Shown here: one piece after another, positions 45,332-53,253 of the stretch | Layout: every line of letters begins with the position of its first letter | Numbering within the stretch: position 1 is the stretch's first letter | Assembly (NCBI RefSeq): GCF_016595505.1 | Contig: NZ_JAENIL010000030.1 | Location: 1 to 64,000, forward strand | Length of the DNA: 64,000 bases | From: Pelagicoccus mobilis | Lineage (GTDB): Bacteria; Verrucomicrobiota; Verrucomicrobiia; Opitutales; Opitutaceae | Reading direction: 5' to 3' | The notes under the pieces: model-generated | Database searches by the model: none | What the model was told of the DNA's origin: nothing | What the model saw: only the letters and a program-made list of their open reading frames with translations | Program-made: the position numbers and the translations under genes

Positions 45332-45904
45332 CTAGCCGCGCTTCTTTAGGCGTTGCAGGGTTTTGGCTTTCAACTGGTTAACTGGTAGCTGAATCTTCTT
45401 GAGCATGCGCTTCTTCATGCGGTCGGTGAAGAGGATGCCATTGAGATGGTCGACCTCGTGCTGGATGCAGCGGCCAAGGAGTCCGTTGGCTTCGATGGTG
45501 TGAGGAGTGCCGTCTAGGTCCTGGAATTCGCAGCGAATCCAGTCGGTACGTTCCACGTCGCCCCGGATGTTTGGGAATGAGAGGCAGCCTTCTTCGTAGG
45601 AAGTGACCTCTGACTCTATCAGCTCGACCTTGGGGTTGCAGAGGGCCATGGGCATGAAAAGGTCCATGGGGGGCTTGCTTCCGTCTAGGGTGTATTCGAA
45701 ATCCGGATCGCACCCGTTGAGGTCGACAACGCAGAATTGCAGGGCTTTGCCGATTTGTTGAGCGGCGAGACCGATGCCTTCGGCTTCGTACATGGTGTCG
45801 ACCATGTTTTCGAAGAGAGTGCGGAGTTCTTGGTCAAACTCGGTGACAGGCTTCCCTGTTTCGTGTAGCACTTTTTCTCCGTATTGAACTATTTGTAGCA
45901 GCAT
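45332..45904 (-). CDS. def: Peptide deformylase
   Basis: Removes the formyl group from nascent protein N-termini. 190 residues. All three motifs are present: motif 1 EGIGLAAQQIGKAL, motif 2 YEEGCLSFPNIRGDV (metal-binding Cys), motif 3 IQHEVDHLNGILFTDRM (HExxH). The C-terminus is a little longer and basic. ATG 45904 on the minus strand; convergent with phoH, 31 bases apart, with no T-run terminator between. Confidence 0.97.
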   Translation of the reverse strand: MLLQIVQYGEKVLHETGKPVTEFDQELRTLFENMVDTMYEAEGIGLAAQQIGKALQFCVVDLNGCDPDFEYTLDGSKPPMDLFMPMALCNPKVELIESEVTSYEEGCLSFPNIRGDVERTDWIRCEFQDLDGTPHTIEANGLLGRCIQHEVDHLNGILFTDRMKKRMLKKIQLPVNQLKAKTLQRLKKRG

Positions 45905-45976
45905 GGGTCTTGTTTTTTACCTAACCAACACCTAGGGCATATGTAGTTCAATTTCTTTCTTTGTTACCGGTATCTC

Positions 45977-47671
45977 ATGTCAACCACAGCGAAAACCTCC
46001 CGATCCCCCGCTTTTCTCGGCGTTTTTCTGCTGTTTTTGGGAGTCGCGATGATTGCCGGCGGTTGGCTGATCCCTTCTCGCTTCAAGTCGGTTCCGTTCG
46101 GGGTGGTGCGCGAAGCGGGGCAGGCGGGCGATTCGGTGTCGGATCTGGCGAAACGGACTTTGTTGGACGGGAATTTCGGGGCTGCAGCTCTAGAGGCGGA
46201 AGCGGCTATTGAGATAAGCGACGAAAAGGGCGGATTTGTAGCATCGCAGGTGGCCATGGAGTTGGAGGCGAATCCTCAGCTCGCTCGCTGGGGGGCATGG
46301 GATCCGTTTTTGGAGGCGGCCCTCAAGACTGTTCCGCTGGAGGACTATTCGACTGAGCCGGGTACTTTGGGTATTTTGCTTTCCAAGTCTTGCCGGACAG
46401 CGGTGAGCGGATTGCTGGAAAACTCGCGTAATCCGCTCGTGCAAGATTTTAGGGCGACGGGAGAGTTTACGACATACCGTCGTCTTTTCCCCGTATCCAG
46501 CACTTCGGGACGTCCCCTGGAGGTAACTCTTCATGCTCTCGGCTTGCTCGCTCAGGGCGGGCATATTAGCGACGACCTGAGGATGCAGTTGCGAGAGCTT
46601 ATCCTCGAAGCGAAGGCGACTGGAGCGATTGGTCAGCTGGAGGACTTTTATCTCGATAGCCTATCACTGATGAGGCTTTTTGATTGGGGGCAGCTGAAGG
46701 AGATCTTCATTCGTCTGGATTCTACCGATGAAGTGAAGCGTCTCCGATATTTGCTTCATCGAAGGGCCGATGATCAAGCCCTTGTTTATGCGATGAGCCT
46801 AGCCAGTCGGGATGTGTCGACTCTGTTCGACTATCTAGAGTCGTTTGGGGATGCGGGCTTCGAGCGTTTGCGCTCAAGTCTGGCTACGGGAGTTGAAGGC
46901 TATCGCCTCGCTCTTCGCGAGCAGTTGCCGATCGAGATCGAGACGTTGGAGGAGGCTGGGGCGCTTATTTCAAGGGTGCAGGCGGGAATCGCTCCATTTA
47001 GTCTGCAGAATCCAAAGCTGTCGTTGGCATTTAAATACAGTTTGTTTTTCTCAGGATCTTTCGTGGCTTTGTGGGGCTTTAGTCTGTTTGGGCGTTTTTA
47101 TCGCGAGACTATTTCTCCCATTCTCGCTCTGACGCAGCGTTTCTTTGGTGCGACTGCTTCGGTGCTTGTCTTTGCCGTTCTAAGCGAACCCTTCCTCGCT
47201 ATCTCGGGCGCCTTCGAGGGCTATAACTTCAGCTTTGTCCTTCCTGTGCTCACGCAGGTGGACGGTGAACTTCAAATTGTCGAAACCACTCCTAGTACTT
47301 CTATGGAACCAGCAACACTACTATCCATCGCCTTTTTCTTTTTGCTCCAAGCATTGGTCTTTTTGATCTGTATGCTTAAGGTTCGTGAAATTGAGAAGCG
47401 TGACCTTGATCCTTTGGTGAAGCTTCGCCTTATGGAAAACGAAGAGAACCTCTTCGATAGCGGACTCTATGTGGGGATCGCAGGGACTTGTATTTCTCTT
47501 GTGATGCAGGTGATCGGGATCGTTGAGGCAAATCTGCTCGCCGCCTATTCCTCAAATCTCTTTGGCATCCTCTGTGTCGCGATCGTAAAGATTCGTTTGG
47601 TTCGCCCTTATAAGACCAAGCTAATCATGGCGGGCGAGGAGCAAATTGTTGGCTTGTCGAAGGAGTCCTAG
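45977..47671 (+). CDS. Polytopic membrane protein, possible ExbB/TolQ-like motor stator
   Basis: 564 residues, no family recognised with certainty. One membrane helix at about 13-31, a soluble mostly helical region of some 310 residues, then helices near 355-373, 385-405, 440-460, 497-515 and 520-540. The last three, with a short charged cytosolic stretch (KVREIEKRDLDPLVKLRLME) between the first and second, resemble the three-helix core of ExbB/TolQ/MotA: GLYVGIAGTCISL (residues 496-508) looks like the GLLGTVxGx segment of TM2. ATG 45977. It is followed after 20 bases by the coiled-coil/protease gene, with which it is presumably co-transcribed. The stator reading is inference only. Confidence 0.6.
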   Translation: MSTTAKTSRSPAFLGVFLLFLGVAMIAGGWLIPSRFKSVPFGVVREAGQAGDSVSDLAKRTLLDGNFGAAALEAEAAIEISDEKGGFVASQVAMELEANPQLARWGAWDPFLEAALKTVPLEDYSTEPGTLGILLSKSCRTAVSGLLENSRNPLVQDFRATGEFTTYRRLFPVSSTSGRPLEVTLHALGLLAQGGHISDDLRMQLRELILEAKATGAIGQLEDFYLDSLSLMRLFDWGQLKEIFIRLDSTDEVKRLRYLLHRRADDQALVYAMSLASRDVSTLFDYLESFGDAGFERLRSSLATGVEGYRLALREQLPIEIETLEEAGALISRVQAGIAPFSLQNPKLSLAFKYSLFFSGSFVALWGFSLFGRFYRETISPILALTQRFFGATASVLVFAVLSEPFLAISGAFEGYNFSFVLPVLTQVDGELQIVETTPSTSMEPATLLSIAFFFLLQALVFLICMLKVREIEKRDLDPLVKLRLMENEENLFDSGLYVGIAGTCISLVMQVIGIVEANLLAAYSSNLFGILCVAIVKIRLVRPYKTKLIMAGEEQIVGLSKES

Positions 47672-47691
47672 GCAGTTCGGAATCAATCACG

Positions 47692-49173
47692 ATGAATAAA
47701 ACCCTGCTTCTTATTCTTTGCGACTTCCTGTTGCTGACCATTCTCTCGATGTGGAAGATGGAGGAGGACGCTCCGGCTCCATCGGATACGCAGAGTTCCG
47801 AGACGGAGAATGCAAACGTCTCTGCGATGGCGATGATGGAGCAGGACTTGCTCGATACGCTGAGCTATTCGCTCGAAGAGGAGAAAGCGGAACGTGCGGA
47901 GCTGAATGAGGACTTGGAGTCGAAGGCGGCTGAGCTTGCTCGGCGAGAGCAGGAGTTGGCTCAACGTCAGGAGCGTATTCAAAACTTGGAGCAGGATTTG
48001 ACTGAATCGGAGCTTCGCGAACGAGAGCTTGCTGCTGAAAGGGAGTCGCTTGAGTCGAAGGCGAGCGGATTGGAAAGTGAAGTGGCTGCCGCTCAGACAC
48101 GGATTCAAACTGTTTCGGAGCGTTTGTCAGAAGCCGAACAAGCTGCATTGCAAAGCCAGGCTCAATCTCGTCTCTTGCAGGAAGAGCTCGAGCAAAAGCT
48201 CGCTGAGATCGAGGAAAAGGAAAACGTGCTCGAAGAGCAAAGAGAAGCTCTGGCAAGCTCGCAGCAACGCGTGCAGGAGCTGGGGGTTGAGGTTCGCATG
48301 AAGGAGCAGCAGAACACGTTTTTGCAGGAATCGGTTGATACCTTGAAAGGGGAAGTCGTAGCCGAACGGGAGGAGCGGCAGCGCATTCAGGAGCAATCAT
48401 CAGTGCTCGCTCAGGGGGTGAGCGACTTGGCTGCCAGCTCGCAAGATCTAAGGCAAGAGCTGCGCTCTAACTTCGAGATCAATGCGAACCAGTTGTTTGC
48501 GGATTATAAGAACAATCAGATTCAAGCCGATTTTTCCGCAGTGAAGTACATGCGTAACCGTTATGTAAATACGGAAGAAAACACGACGACGGTCCTCGTG
48601 AGTGACGGAACCAACTACTACGCTCTGGCTCACATTGATAGCCTTCCGTTTGGTTTGAAGACGAGCCCTTCGAGTATCCGTTCCATGACGCTTTCGCTGA
48701 ATCGCGCGGGGGAGGAGAAGAAGGCGAGCTCGCTGCAGTTTTTAGCGCTCGATCCGCGCATCGCGATGATCTCTCTTACCGATGCTGAGGCGGAGCGTCT
48801 GGGAGGGAAGGCTTACTTGACGGCTTTAGAGCCTTTCAAGTTTCCCGAGGCAGTTTTAGTGAACAAGCAAGGGGATTACTACGGGGAGGTGGAGTTCAAG
48901 CTCGACTCGGATACGCCGGGATTCGTGAAGATGCAGACTAAGATCTTTAGTTCGATCTTTGGAGAGTTCTCGCCGTCGACAGGGGATCTAGTGCTTTCGA
49001 AAACAGGTGAGCTATTGGGGATCATGGTTAACCGACGCTATTGCGCTCTGGTTAATAACTTCGTTCCGATTTCAACTTTGGACCTGACAAAGACTTTGGA
49101 CGCTGGGGAGCTGAAGAAGACGCTTCGGGTGCTGAATGGTTCGCTGAACAACTTTCCTGAGCCTTTGCGTTAG
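47692..49173 (+). CDS. Membrane-anchored coiled-coil protein with HtrA-like trypsin-fold domain
   Basis: 493 residues. N-terminal helix with an internal Asp11 (LLLILCDFLLLTILSM) resembles the single helix of ExbD/MotB, then a long coiled coil (about 45-255) and a C-terminal S1C-like serine protease domain (about 280-480). The triad candidates His314 (ALAHID), Asp354 (LDPRIAMISL) and Ser429 (SPSTGDLV) are spaced 40 and 75 residues, like HtrA enzymes, and GELLGIMVN plus NNFVPIS match the HtrA strand after the Ser and the S1 loop. The canonical GNSGG around Ser is SPSTG here, so activity is uncertain. Second gene of the pair with 45977-47671. Confidence 0.7.
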   Translation: MNKTLLLILCDFLLLTILSMWKMEEDAPAPSDTQSSETENANVSAMAMMEQDLLDTLSYSLEEEKAERAELNEDLESKAAELARREQELAQRQERIQNLEQDLTESELRERELAAERESLESKASGLESEVAAAQTRIQTVSERLSEAEQAALQSQAQSRLLQEELEQKLAEIEEKENVLEEQREALASSQQRVQELGVEVRMKEQQNTFLQESVDTLKGEVVAEREERQRIQEQSSVLAQGVSDLAASSQDLRQELRSNFEINANQLFADYKNNQIQADFSAVKYMRNRYVNTEENTTTVLVSDGTNYYALAHIDSLPFGLKTSPSSIRSMTLSLNRAGEEKKASSLQFLALDPRIAMISLTDAEAERLGGKAYLTALEPFKFPEAVLVNKQGDYYGEVEFKLDSDTPGFVKMQTKIFSSIFGEFSPSTGDLVLSKTGELLGIMVNRRYCALVNNFVPISTLDLTKTLDAGELKKTLRVLNGSLNNFPEPLR

Positions 49174-49781
49174 CGTTTTTGGAGGAGCTGACTGACGAGC
49201 AGTCCGCCTAAGTGAGTCTTTGTGTAGAGAGGCTGTATTTGATCACTCCATACGATTGATGGCAAGTTCTGGGGGCGTAGGTTTGCTGCGACCCTAAAAG
49301 AGGCGTAGAGGCAGCGCACTATGATCGATTGCCAGAAGGTTGTAGATTGAAAGTCCGAGTAGGCGATCAGTCCTCCGGGGCGAAGTGTCTGTTCCAGGTT
49401 TGGAAGGAGCTCGTTTGCTTGTTCTTGCGAAAAGCAGTCCAAGGCGAAATGGAGTCCAAGAAAATCGTAGTTGTTTGTTGGATAACGATACGTCGTTGCG
49501 TCTGCATGAATCGGATTGAAGCGACTTTTGTTCAATCCGGACCTTCTCTGCGCTTGGCCAAGCATCGCTTCGCTTATGTCGAGAGAGTCGATCTTTATGT
49601 TTGGATTGCTCTGCAGGAGTGTTGAGGAGAACCGTCCATCGCCGTCTCCAATGAGAAGGCCGTGGGGGCAGTTGCTTAAGTGGCTGATGTAGCAGTTGCG
49701 AGCATGTTCCAAGCTTCTTCCGAAGCTCACGCGCTCGAGAAACGCGTAGGGTCTGGCGAGTCTGTCGAAACTGCGTGTCAC
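49170..49781 (-). CDS. Class I SAM-dependent methyltransferase
   Basis: 203 residues from GTG 49781, which overlaps the upstream UbiA-like stop by four bases (GTGA); the open frame extends further upstream (49934) through that gene but this start gives a sensible N-terminus (VTRSFDRLARPYAFLE). SAM motif I is LLIGDGDGRFSSTLLQ, followed by DSLDISEAMLGQAQRR and the TLRPGGLIAYSDF strand. It resembles UbiE/MenG-type or small-molecule methyltransferases. Pairing with a prenyltransferase-like gene suggests a quinone or lipid substrate, but this is inference. Confidence 0.75.
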   Translation of the reverse strand: MTRSFDRLARPYAFLERVSFGRSLEHARNCYISHLSNCPHGLLIGDGDGRFSSTLLQSNPNIKIDSLDISEAMLGQAQRRSGLNKSRFNPIHADATTYRYPTNNYDFLGLHFALDCFSQEQANELLPNLEQTLRPGGLIAYSDFQSTTFWQSIIVRCLYASFRVAANLRPQNLPSIVWSDQIQPLYTKTHLGGLLVSQLLQKR

Positions 49782-50542
49782 GTGAGGAGGAGGGGGAGTA
49801 TTGGTGTGAGTAGGCAGATGTCTGCCAACGCTCGCTTCGTAATCAGCTCTCCTGATTTGAAGCGGAGGTGCAGGGTTGTCAGCGCTAGCAAGGAGAGGAA
49901 GCAGGAAATCCCGATCATGGAAAACTGTGTCCAAATGACCGATACGCTTAGAACTGCACAGGAAAAGAAACCTAAGAATGCTGCCTGACGGGTGATGGTT
50001 TCATGGGGATGACTCCAGGTGCGGATCAAGAGGCAGTTCGTGAAAAAAAGAAGCCAGATGGAGAGAATTGGTAGCGGAGGTATTCTCTGCATCTCTTGAA
50101 AAATAAGGGTGGCTGCCAGAATGAGAGCGCTTGTGAAAGCCGTTTTGGCGATCGGGTAGAAGCGGAGACTGCGGGCGCGTTGTGCGAATAGGGTGTAGGC
50201 GATGGCTGAGCACATCAAAGCGAGCCCTTTGAGTAGCTCGCTGGTTTCTAGAGTTGTTAGCGAGAGTGTCACAGCTGTGATTAGGACCAGTATCCACGTA
50301 AGAAGGACGGAGTTTCTGAATTTGAGATAGAAACTGTGCTGTTCGCTCTTGGAAGGGGATCGACTGAGGGTATCGAACCATCGATCTGCGGAATAGCCGA
50401 GCCAGACGGAGAGGGAGACGATTGCGAAGTGATGCCAATTCTGGCTGCTCGCGACGCTTTTTGAAATGAGTGCCTGCCATGCCACTGCCACAATCGGCGC
50501 GTCGAGTGAAAGAAGGGTAAGCCATTTCAGATGCTTGAGCAT
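49778..50542 (-). CDS. UbiA-like polyprenyltransferase-family membrane protein
   Basis: 254 residues from ATG 50542; the open frame is longer (to 51151) but the upstream part is a shadow of the sulfatase-type gene. About eight membrane helices. The segment WLGYSADRWFDTLSRS (Asp53 and Asp57) resembles the first Asp-rich motif of UbiA prenyltransferases, though the canonical NDxxDxxxD is reduced to DxxxD, and no second Asp motif is evident. It might attach a prenyl chain to a small aromatic head group, or be a degenerate homologue. Translationally coupled to the downstream methyltransferase. Confidence 0.6.
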   Translation of the reverse strand: MLKHLKWLTLLSLDAPIVAVAWQALISKSVASSQNWHHFAIVSLSVWLGYSADRWFDTLSRSPSKSEQHSFYLKFRNSVLLTWILVLITAVTLSLTTLETSELLKGLALMCSAIAYTLFAQRARSLRFYPIAKTAFTSALILAATLIFQEMQRIPPLPILSIWLLFFTNCLLIRTWSHPHETITRQAAFLGFFSCAVLSVSVIWTQFSMIGISCFLSLLALTTLHLRFKSGELITKRALADICLLTPILPLLLT

Positions 50543-50625
50543 GTCGTCGAGGATCAAAGGGCTTTGTCGCCTGCTTGCGATAGGATTTCGGGGAAACCTT
50601 CCCACAAATGCGTTGGCAAATGCTG

Positions 50626-50646
50626 AGGGCAGGGCAGGGTTGCCCT
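50626..50646. repeat. Possible REP-like hairpin R5
   Basis: AGGGCA (50626-50631) and TGCCCT (50641-50646) around a nine-base loop, ending one base before the ATG at 50648. It lacks a clear GTAG/GGAG head, so it is a weaker relative of R1-R4 and could influence translation of the sulfatase homologue. Confidence 0.35.
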
Positions 50647-50647
50647 G

Positions 50648-51865
50648 ATGACGGAGAAATTTCGAGAAGACCGGCCCGACGTGATCGTGGTGATGACCAC
50701 GCAGTGGCGTGCCTCGGCTTTTGGTTTCGCAGGCGACCCGAATGCTAAAACTCCGTTTCTCGATTCCTTGAAAGAGGATTCGCTTTGGCTTCGCCAGGCG
50801 GTGACGCCTCATCCCTTTGGCGTTTTTGCGCGGGCTGCGTTTCTGACCGGGACACGGTCCCCGGCGAATGGGGTGAGTGATTACTTCGATCCGTTGCCTG
50901 CCGATGCTCGAACGCTTGCTGATGCCTTTGGGGAGGAGGGGTACGAAACTGCTTTTTTCGGCAAGTGGCAGCTTTTTGAGCGAGATCCTGATGCTCCTGT
51001 GGTGGGAGAGGCTCATGCCCGAGTGGTTGTGCCAAATGATCGTCGCGGTGGTTTCGAGTTTTGGGAGGGGTTCGAGTCCGGCTTTTTGCTGAACGACCCG
51101 CTCTTGCATGGGACGGATATTTTGGAGCCGACTCGCTTTGAGGGGTATCAAAGCGACGTGCTGATCGAGCGATTCATGCGTTTTCGAGAGAACAGGAAGT
51201 CGAATCGTCCTCTTTTTGCCCTGATCAGCCTAGATCCTCCGCATCCGCCCTACGCCGCCGATGCTTCTGGGGTGAAGGCTGCGAATCCGGAGGATGTGGT
51301 CCCGCTTAAGGGAACGACTCGTGATCAAGATCTGAGGGCGATGGCTCAAAGGGAGCTTGCCGGTTATTACTCCCATATCGAGGCGACTGATCGGGCGATA
51401 GGCAGGCTGGTCTCTGACCTTAAATCCTCTGGTGTTTGGAAAGACAGCTACTTTGCCTTCACCTCTGCTCACGGCGATATGCATGGGGTGGACGGAAAGT
51501 TTCGGAAAGGGTGGCCGGACGACGCGGCGATTCGGGTACCGATGCTCTTGGTGGGGCCTGATATTGAGGCGGGAGAGGATGACTCCCTGTTGATGAGCCT
51601 GGTCGATTTGGGGCCGAGCTTGTTAAGTTTAGCCGGGGTCGACAACGCTTTGGGTCGCGATGGGCAGGATCTGTCGGATGTGGTCAGAACCGGTGGCCCC
51701 GGGCCAGCTCAGCAAGAGATCTCTATGCCGAGCGTTCCTCCTTTCGAAAAGCAATGCCCCTTTGTTTGGACCGCTAATCGCGTCCCGGAGCGCACGGAAG
51801 TGTTTCCTGAAAACGACTCGCCGTACACCTTGGAAAACCATGAAAAATGGGAATTTGAAGCCTAG
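50648..51865 (+). CDS. Sulfatase-fold protein with lost catalytic residues
   Basis: 405 residues of the alkaline-phosphatase-like sulfatase family, without signal peptide. The fold is clear: DVIVVMTTQWRASAFGFAGDP start, TPFLDSLKEDSLWLRQAV, GTRSPANGV, GKWQ, SLDPPHPPY, TSAHGDMHG, KGWPDDAAIRVPMLLVGP. The formylglycine position (C-x-P-S-R) reads G58-V-F-A-R62, the metal Asp in the ADQ motif is Thr18, GKWH is GKWQ, and DHG is AHG. It is thus almost certainly not an active sulfatase. It may bind a ligand or act as a regulatory or structural homologue. ATG 50648 sits just after hairpin R5; 125 bases follow before flgB. Confidence 0.8.
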   Translation: MTEKFREDRPDVIVVMTTQWRASAFGFAGDPNAKTPFLDSLKEDSLWLRQAVTPHPFGVFARAAFLTGTRSPANGVSDYFDPLPADARTLADAFGEEGYETAFFGKWQLFERDPDAPVVGEAHARVVVPNDRRGGFEFWEGFESGFLLNDPLLHGTDILEPTRFEGYQSDVLIERFMRFRENRKSNRPLFALISLDPPHPPYAADASGVKAANPEDVVPLKGTTRDQDLRAMAQRELAGYYSHIEATDRAIGRLVSDLKSSGVWKDSYFAFTSAHGDMHGVDGKFRKGWPDDAAIRVPMLLVGPDIEAGEDDSLLMSLVDLGPSLLSLAGVDNALGRDGQDLSDVVRTGGPGPAQQEISMPSVPPFEKQCPFVWTANRVPERTEVFPENDSPYTLENHEKWEFEA

Positions 51866-51962
51866 GCAAATTCTGCCCTCGGCGTTTTTTAGAGAAGCTT
51901 TAGAACTTTTTCAGTTTTTTAAGTCGCTGAATAGCAGTTGTTAGTGGTGTCTTGGCGTTGTG

Positions 51963-51980
51963 TGGGCATAGGCTTTGCTC
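51963..51980 (+). promoter_or_regulatory. Candidate sigma-54 promoter in front of flgB
   Basis: TGGGCATAGGCTTTGCTC has GG (51965-51966) and GC (51977-51978) separated by ten bases, as in -24/-12 promoters, and shares GGCAT-N5-TTGCT with the flgD site. Initiation would fall near 51990, immediately before the flgB ATG at 51991. Confidence 0.55.
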
Positions 51981-51990
51981 AGTGCGAGGC

Positions 51991-52371
51991 ATGATAGATG
52001 ACTTGATGCAGCGCGAAAATTACGTCCTGGCGAAAAAGCTGTTGGATGTGTCGCACGCAAAGCAGAACGCGATCGCCAGCAACCTGGCGAACGTGGAGAC
52101 ACCCGGCTACAAGCGCATCGACATCGCCACGGACTTCGAAGCGCAGCTAAAGAAGGTCGCTTCTGTTAATGACGTGAGCGGCATTAAAAACCTAGAGATT
52201 CGCACCGTGCAGGATCTCCACTCTCCAAGCGTCCGGGCGGACGGCAACAACGTCCAGATCGACCAGGAGATGCTCAGTATGCAGAAGAACGCCATCCAGT
52301 TCGAATTTCTCGCTAACTATACCTCGACTTCCCTCAACCGCCTGAAGACGGCGATTTCTGGACGGGTCTAA
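51991..52371 (+). CDS. flgB: Flagellar basal-body rod protein FlgB
   Basis: Proximal rod component of the flagellar basal body. 126 residues from ATG 51991 (frame open from 51952; ATG 52006 is an alternative). The rod-protein signature KQNAIASNLANVETPGYKR is present near residue 35, and the C-terminal helix NAIQFEFLANYTSTSLNRLK matches the axial-family end helix. First gene of the flgBC-fliEFGHIJ-motE-fliK run. The candidate sigma-54 promoter lies so close that the message would be nearly leaderless, so the start may be Met6. Confidence 0.93.
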   Translation: MIDDLMQRENYVLAKKLLDVSHAKQNAIASNLANVETPGYKRIDIATDFEAQLKKVASVNDVSGIKNLEIRTVQDLHSPSVRADGNNVQIDQEMLSMQKNAIQFEFLANYTSTSLNRLKTAISGRV

Positions 52372-52395
52372 TTTACAACTAGATAGGAACGCACC

Positions 52396-52827
52396 ATGAA
52401 CTTAATGCCAGGCATCGACTCGACGGCTTCCGCGCTGCAAGCGGAGAAGCTTCGCATGGACATCATCGGGCAGAACATCGCCAACGCCCACACGACCCGT
52501 GGTCCGGATGGCAAGCCTTACCAACGCCAAATGGTGCAGTTCGAAGCGAAGTTGCTCGAACTCGGCCGCGACGCCAGCGGTCAAATGAGGACTGCGCAAG
52601 GCGTGAACGTCCGCGATGTGATCGCAGACGAGAACCCCGGTCAGCTCGTTTTCAATCCCGGTCATCCCGATGCGGATGAGAAGGGGATGGTTAGACTGCC
52701 AAACGTGAACCTGACTCACGAGATGGTCGACCTCATTTCCGCGTCACGCTCTTACGAAGCGAATCTTCAAGTCGTGCGGACCTCCAAGCAGATGGCCCAG
52801 CAGGCTCTGAGAATTGGCAAGCGATAG
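52396..52827 (+). CDS. flgC: Flagellar basal-body rod protein FlgC
   Basis: Proximal rod protein, 143 residues. Starts at ATG 52396, 24 bases after flgB. The axial-protein N-terminus reads MDIIGQNIANAHTTRGPDGKPY in two parts (NIAN box near residue 32), GxxV-type middle with GVNVRDVIADENPG, and the conserved C-terminal VDLISASRSYEANLQVVRTS, typical of FlgC (YEANL). Assembles with FlgB, FlgF and FlgG to form the rod. Confidence 0.95.
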   Translation: MNLMPGIDSTASALQAEKLRMDIIGQNIANAHTTRGPDGKPYQRQMVQFEAKLLELGRDASGQMRTAQGVNVRDVIADENPGQLVFNPGHPDADEKGMVRLPNVNLTHEMVDLISASRSYEANLQVVRTSKQMAQQALRIGKR

Positions 52828-52873
52828 TACCCCCTCCATTTCCTAATTTTCTCCACCCATACGCCCACCACCC

Positions 52874-53221
52874 ATGATCGACTCTGTATCCAGTTTAGCA
52901 GCGCAGCAGCTTTTCAAGCAGAACCAGCTTGAGCACGCCAAGAAGCTGCAAAGTGTTGAGTTTCCCGGCCAAGCCCAAGGCCTGGAAAAAACAGGCGAAG
53001 CCAAGTCCTTCGATGGAATCGTCGGTAAGTTCATCACCGAAGTTGATTCGAAGCACAAGACGGCTGTGGCCGAAACCAACCGGATGTTGCTCGGCGAAAC
53101 AGACAATGTTCACCAAGCCATGATCGCGAGCCAGGAGGCAGGGGTTGCTTTCAACATGATGGTGGAAGTTCGCAACAAGCTCGTTCAGTCCTACCAGGAA
53201 CTGATGAAGATGCCAGTGTAG
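52874..53221 (+). CDS. fliE: Flagellar hook-basal body complex protein FliE
   Basis: Adapter between the MS ring and the rod. 115 residues, the usual size, rich in helix; the conserved C-terminal part reads DNVHQAMIASQEAGVAFNM and LVQSYQELMKMPV, characteristic of FliE. ATG 52874, 46 bases after flgC, and 32 bases before fliF. Export through the flagellar type III apparatus is known for the family. Confidence 0.93.
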   Translation: MIDSVSSLAAQQLFKQNQLEHAKKLQSVEFPGQAQGLEKTGEAKSFDGIVGKFITEVDSKHKTAVAETNRMLLGETDNVHQAMIASQEAGVAFNMMVEVRNKLVQSYQELMKMPV

Positions 53222-53253
53222 TTAACCTGAGAATACGATAGAGATTAGCTACT

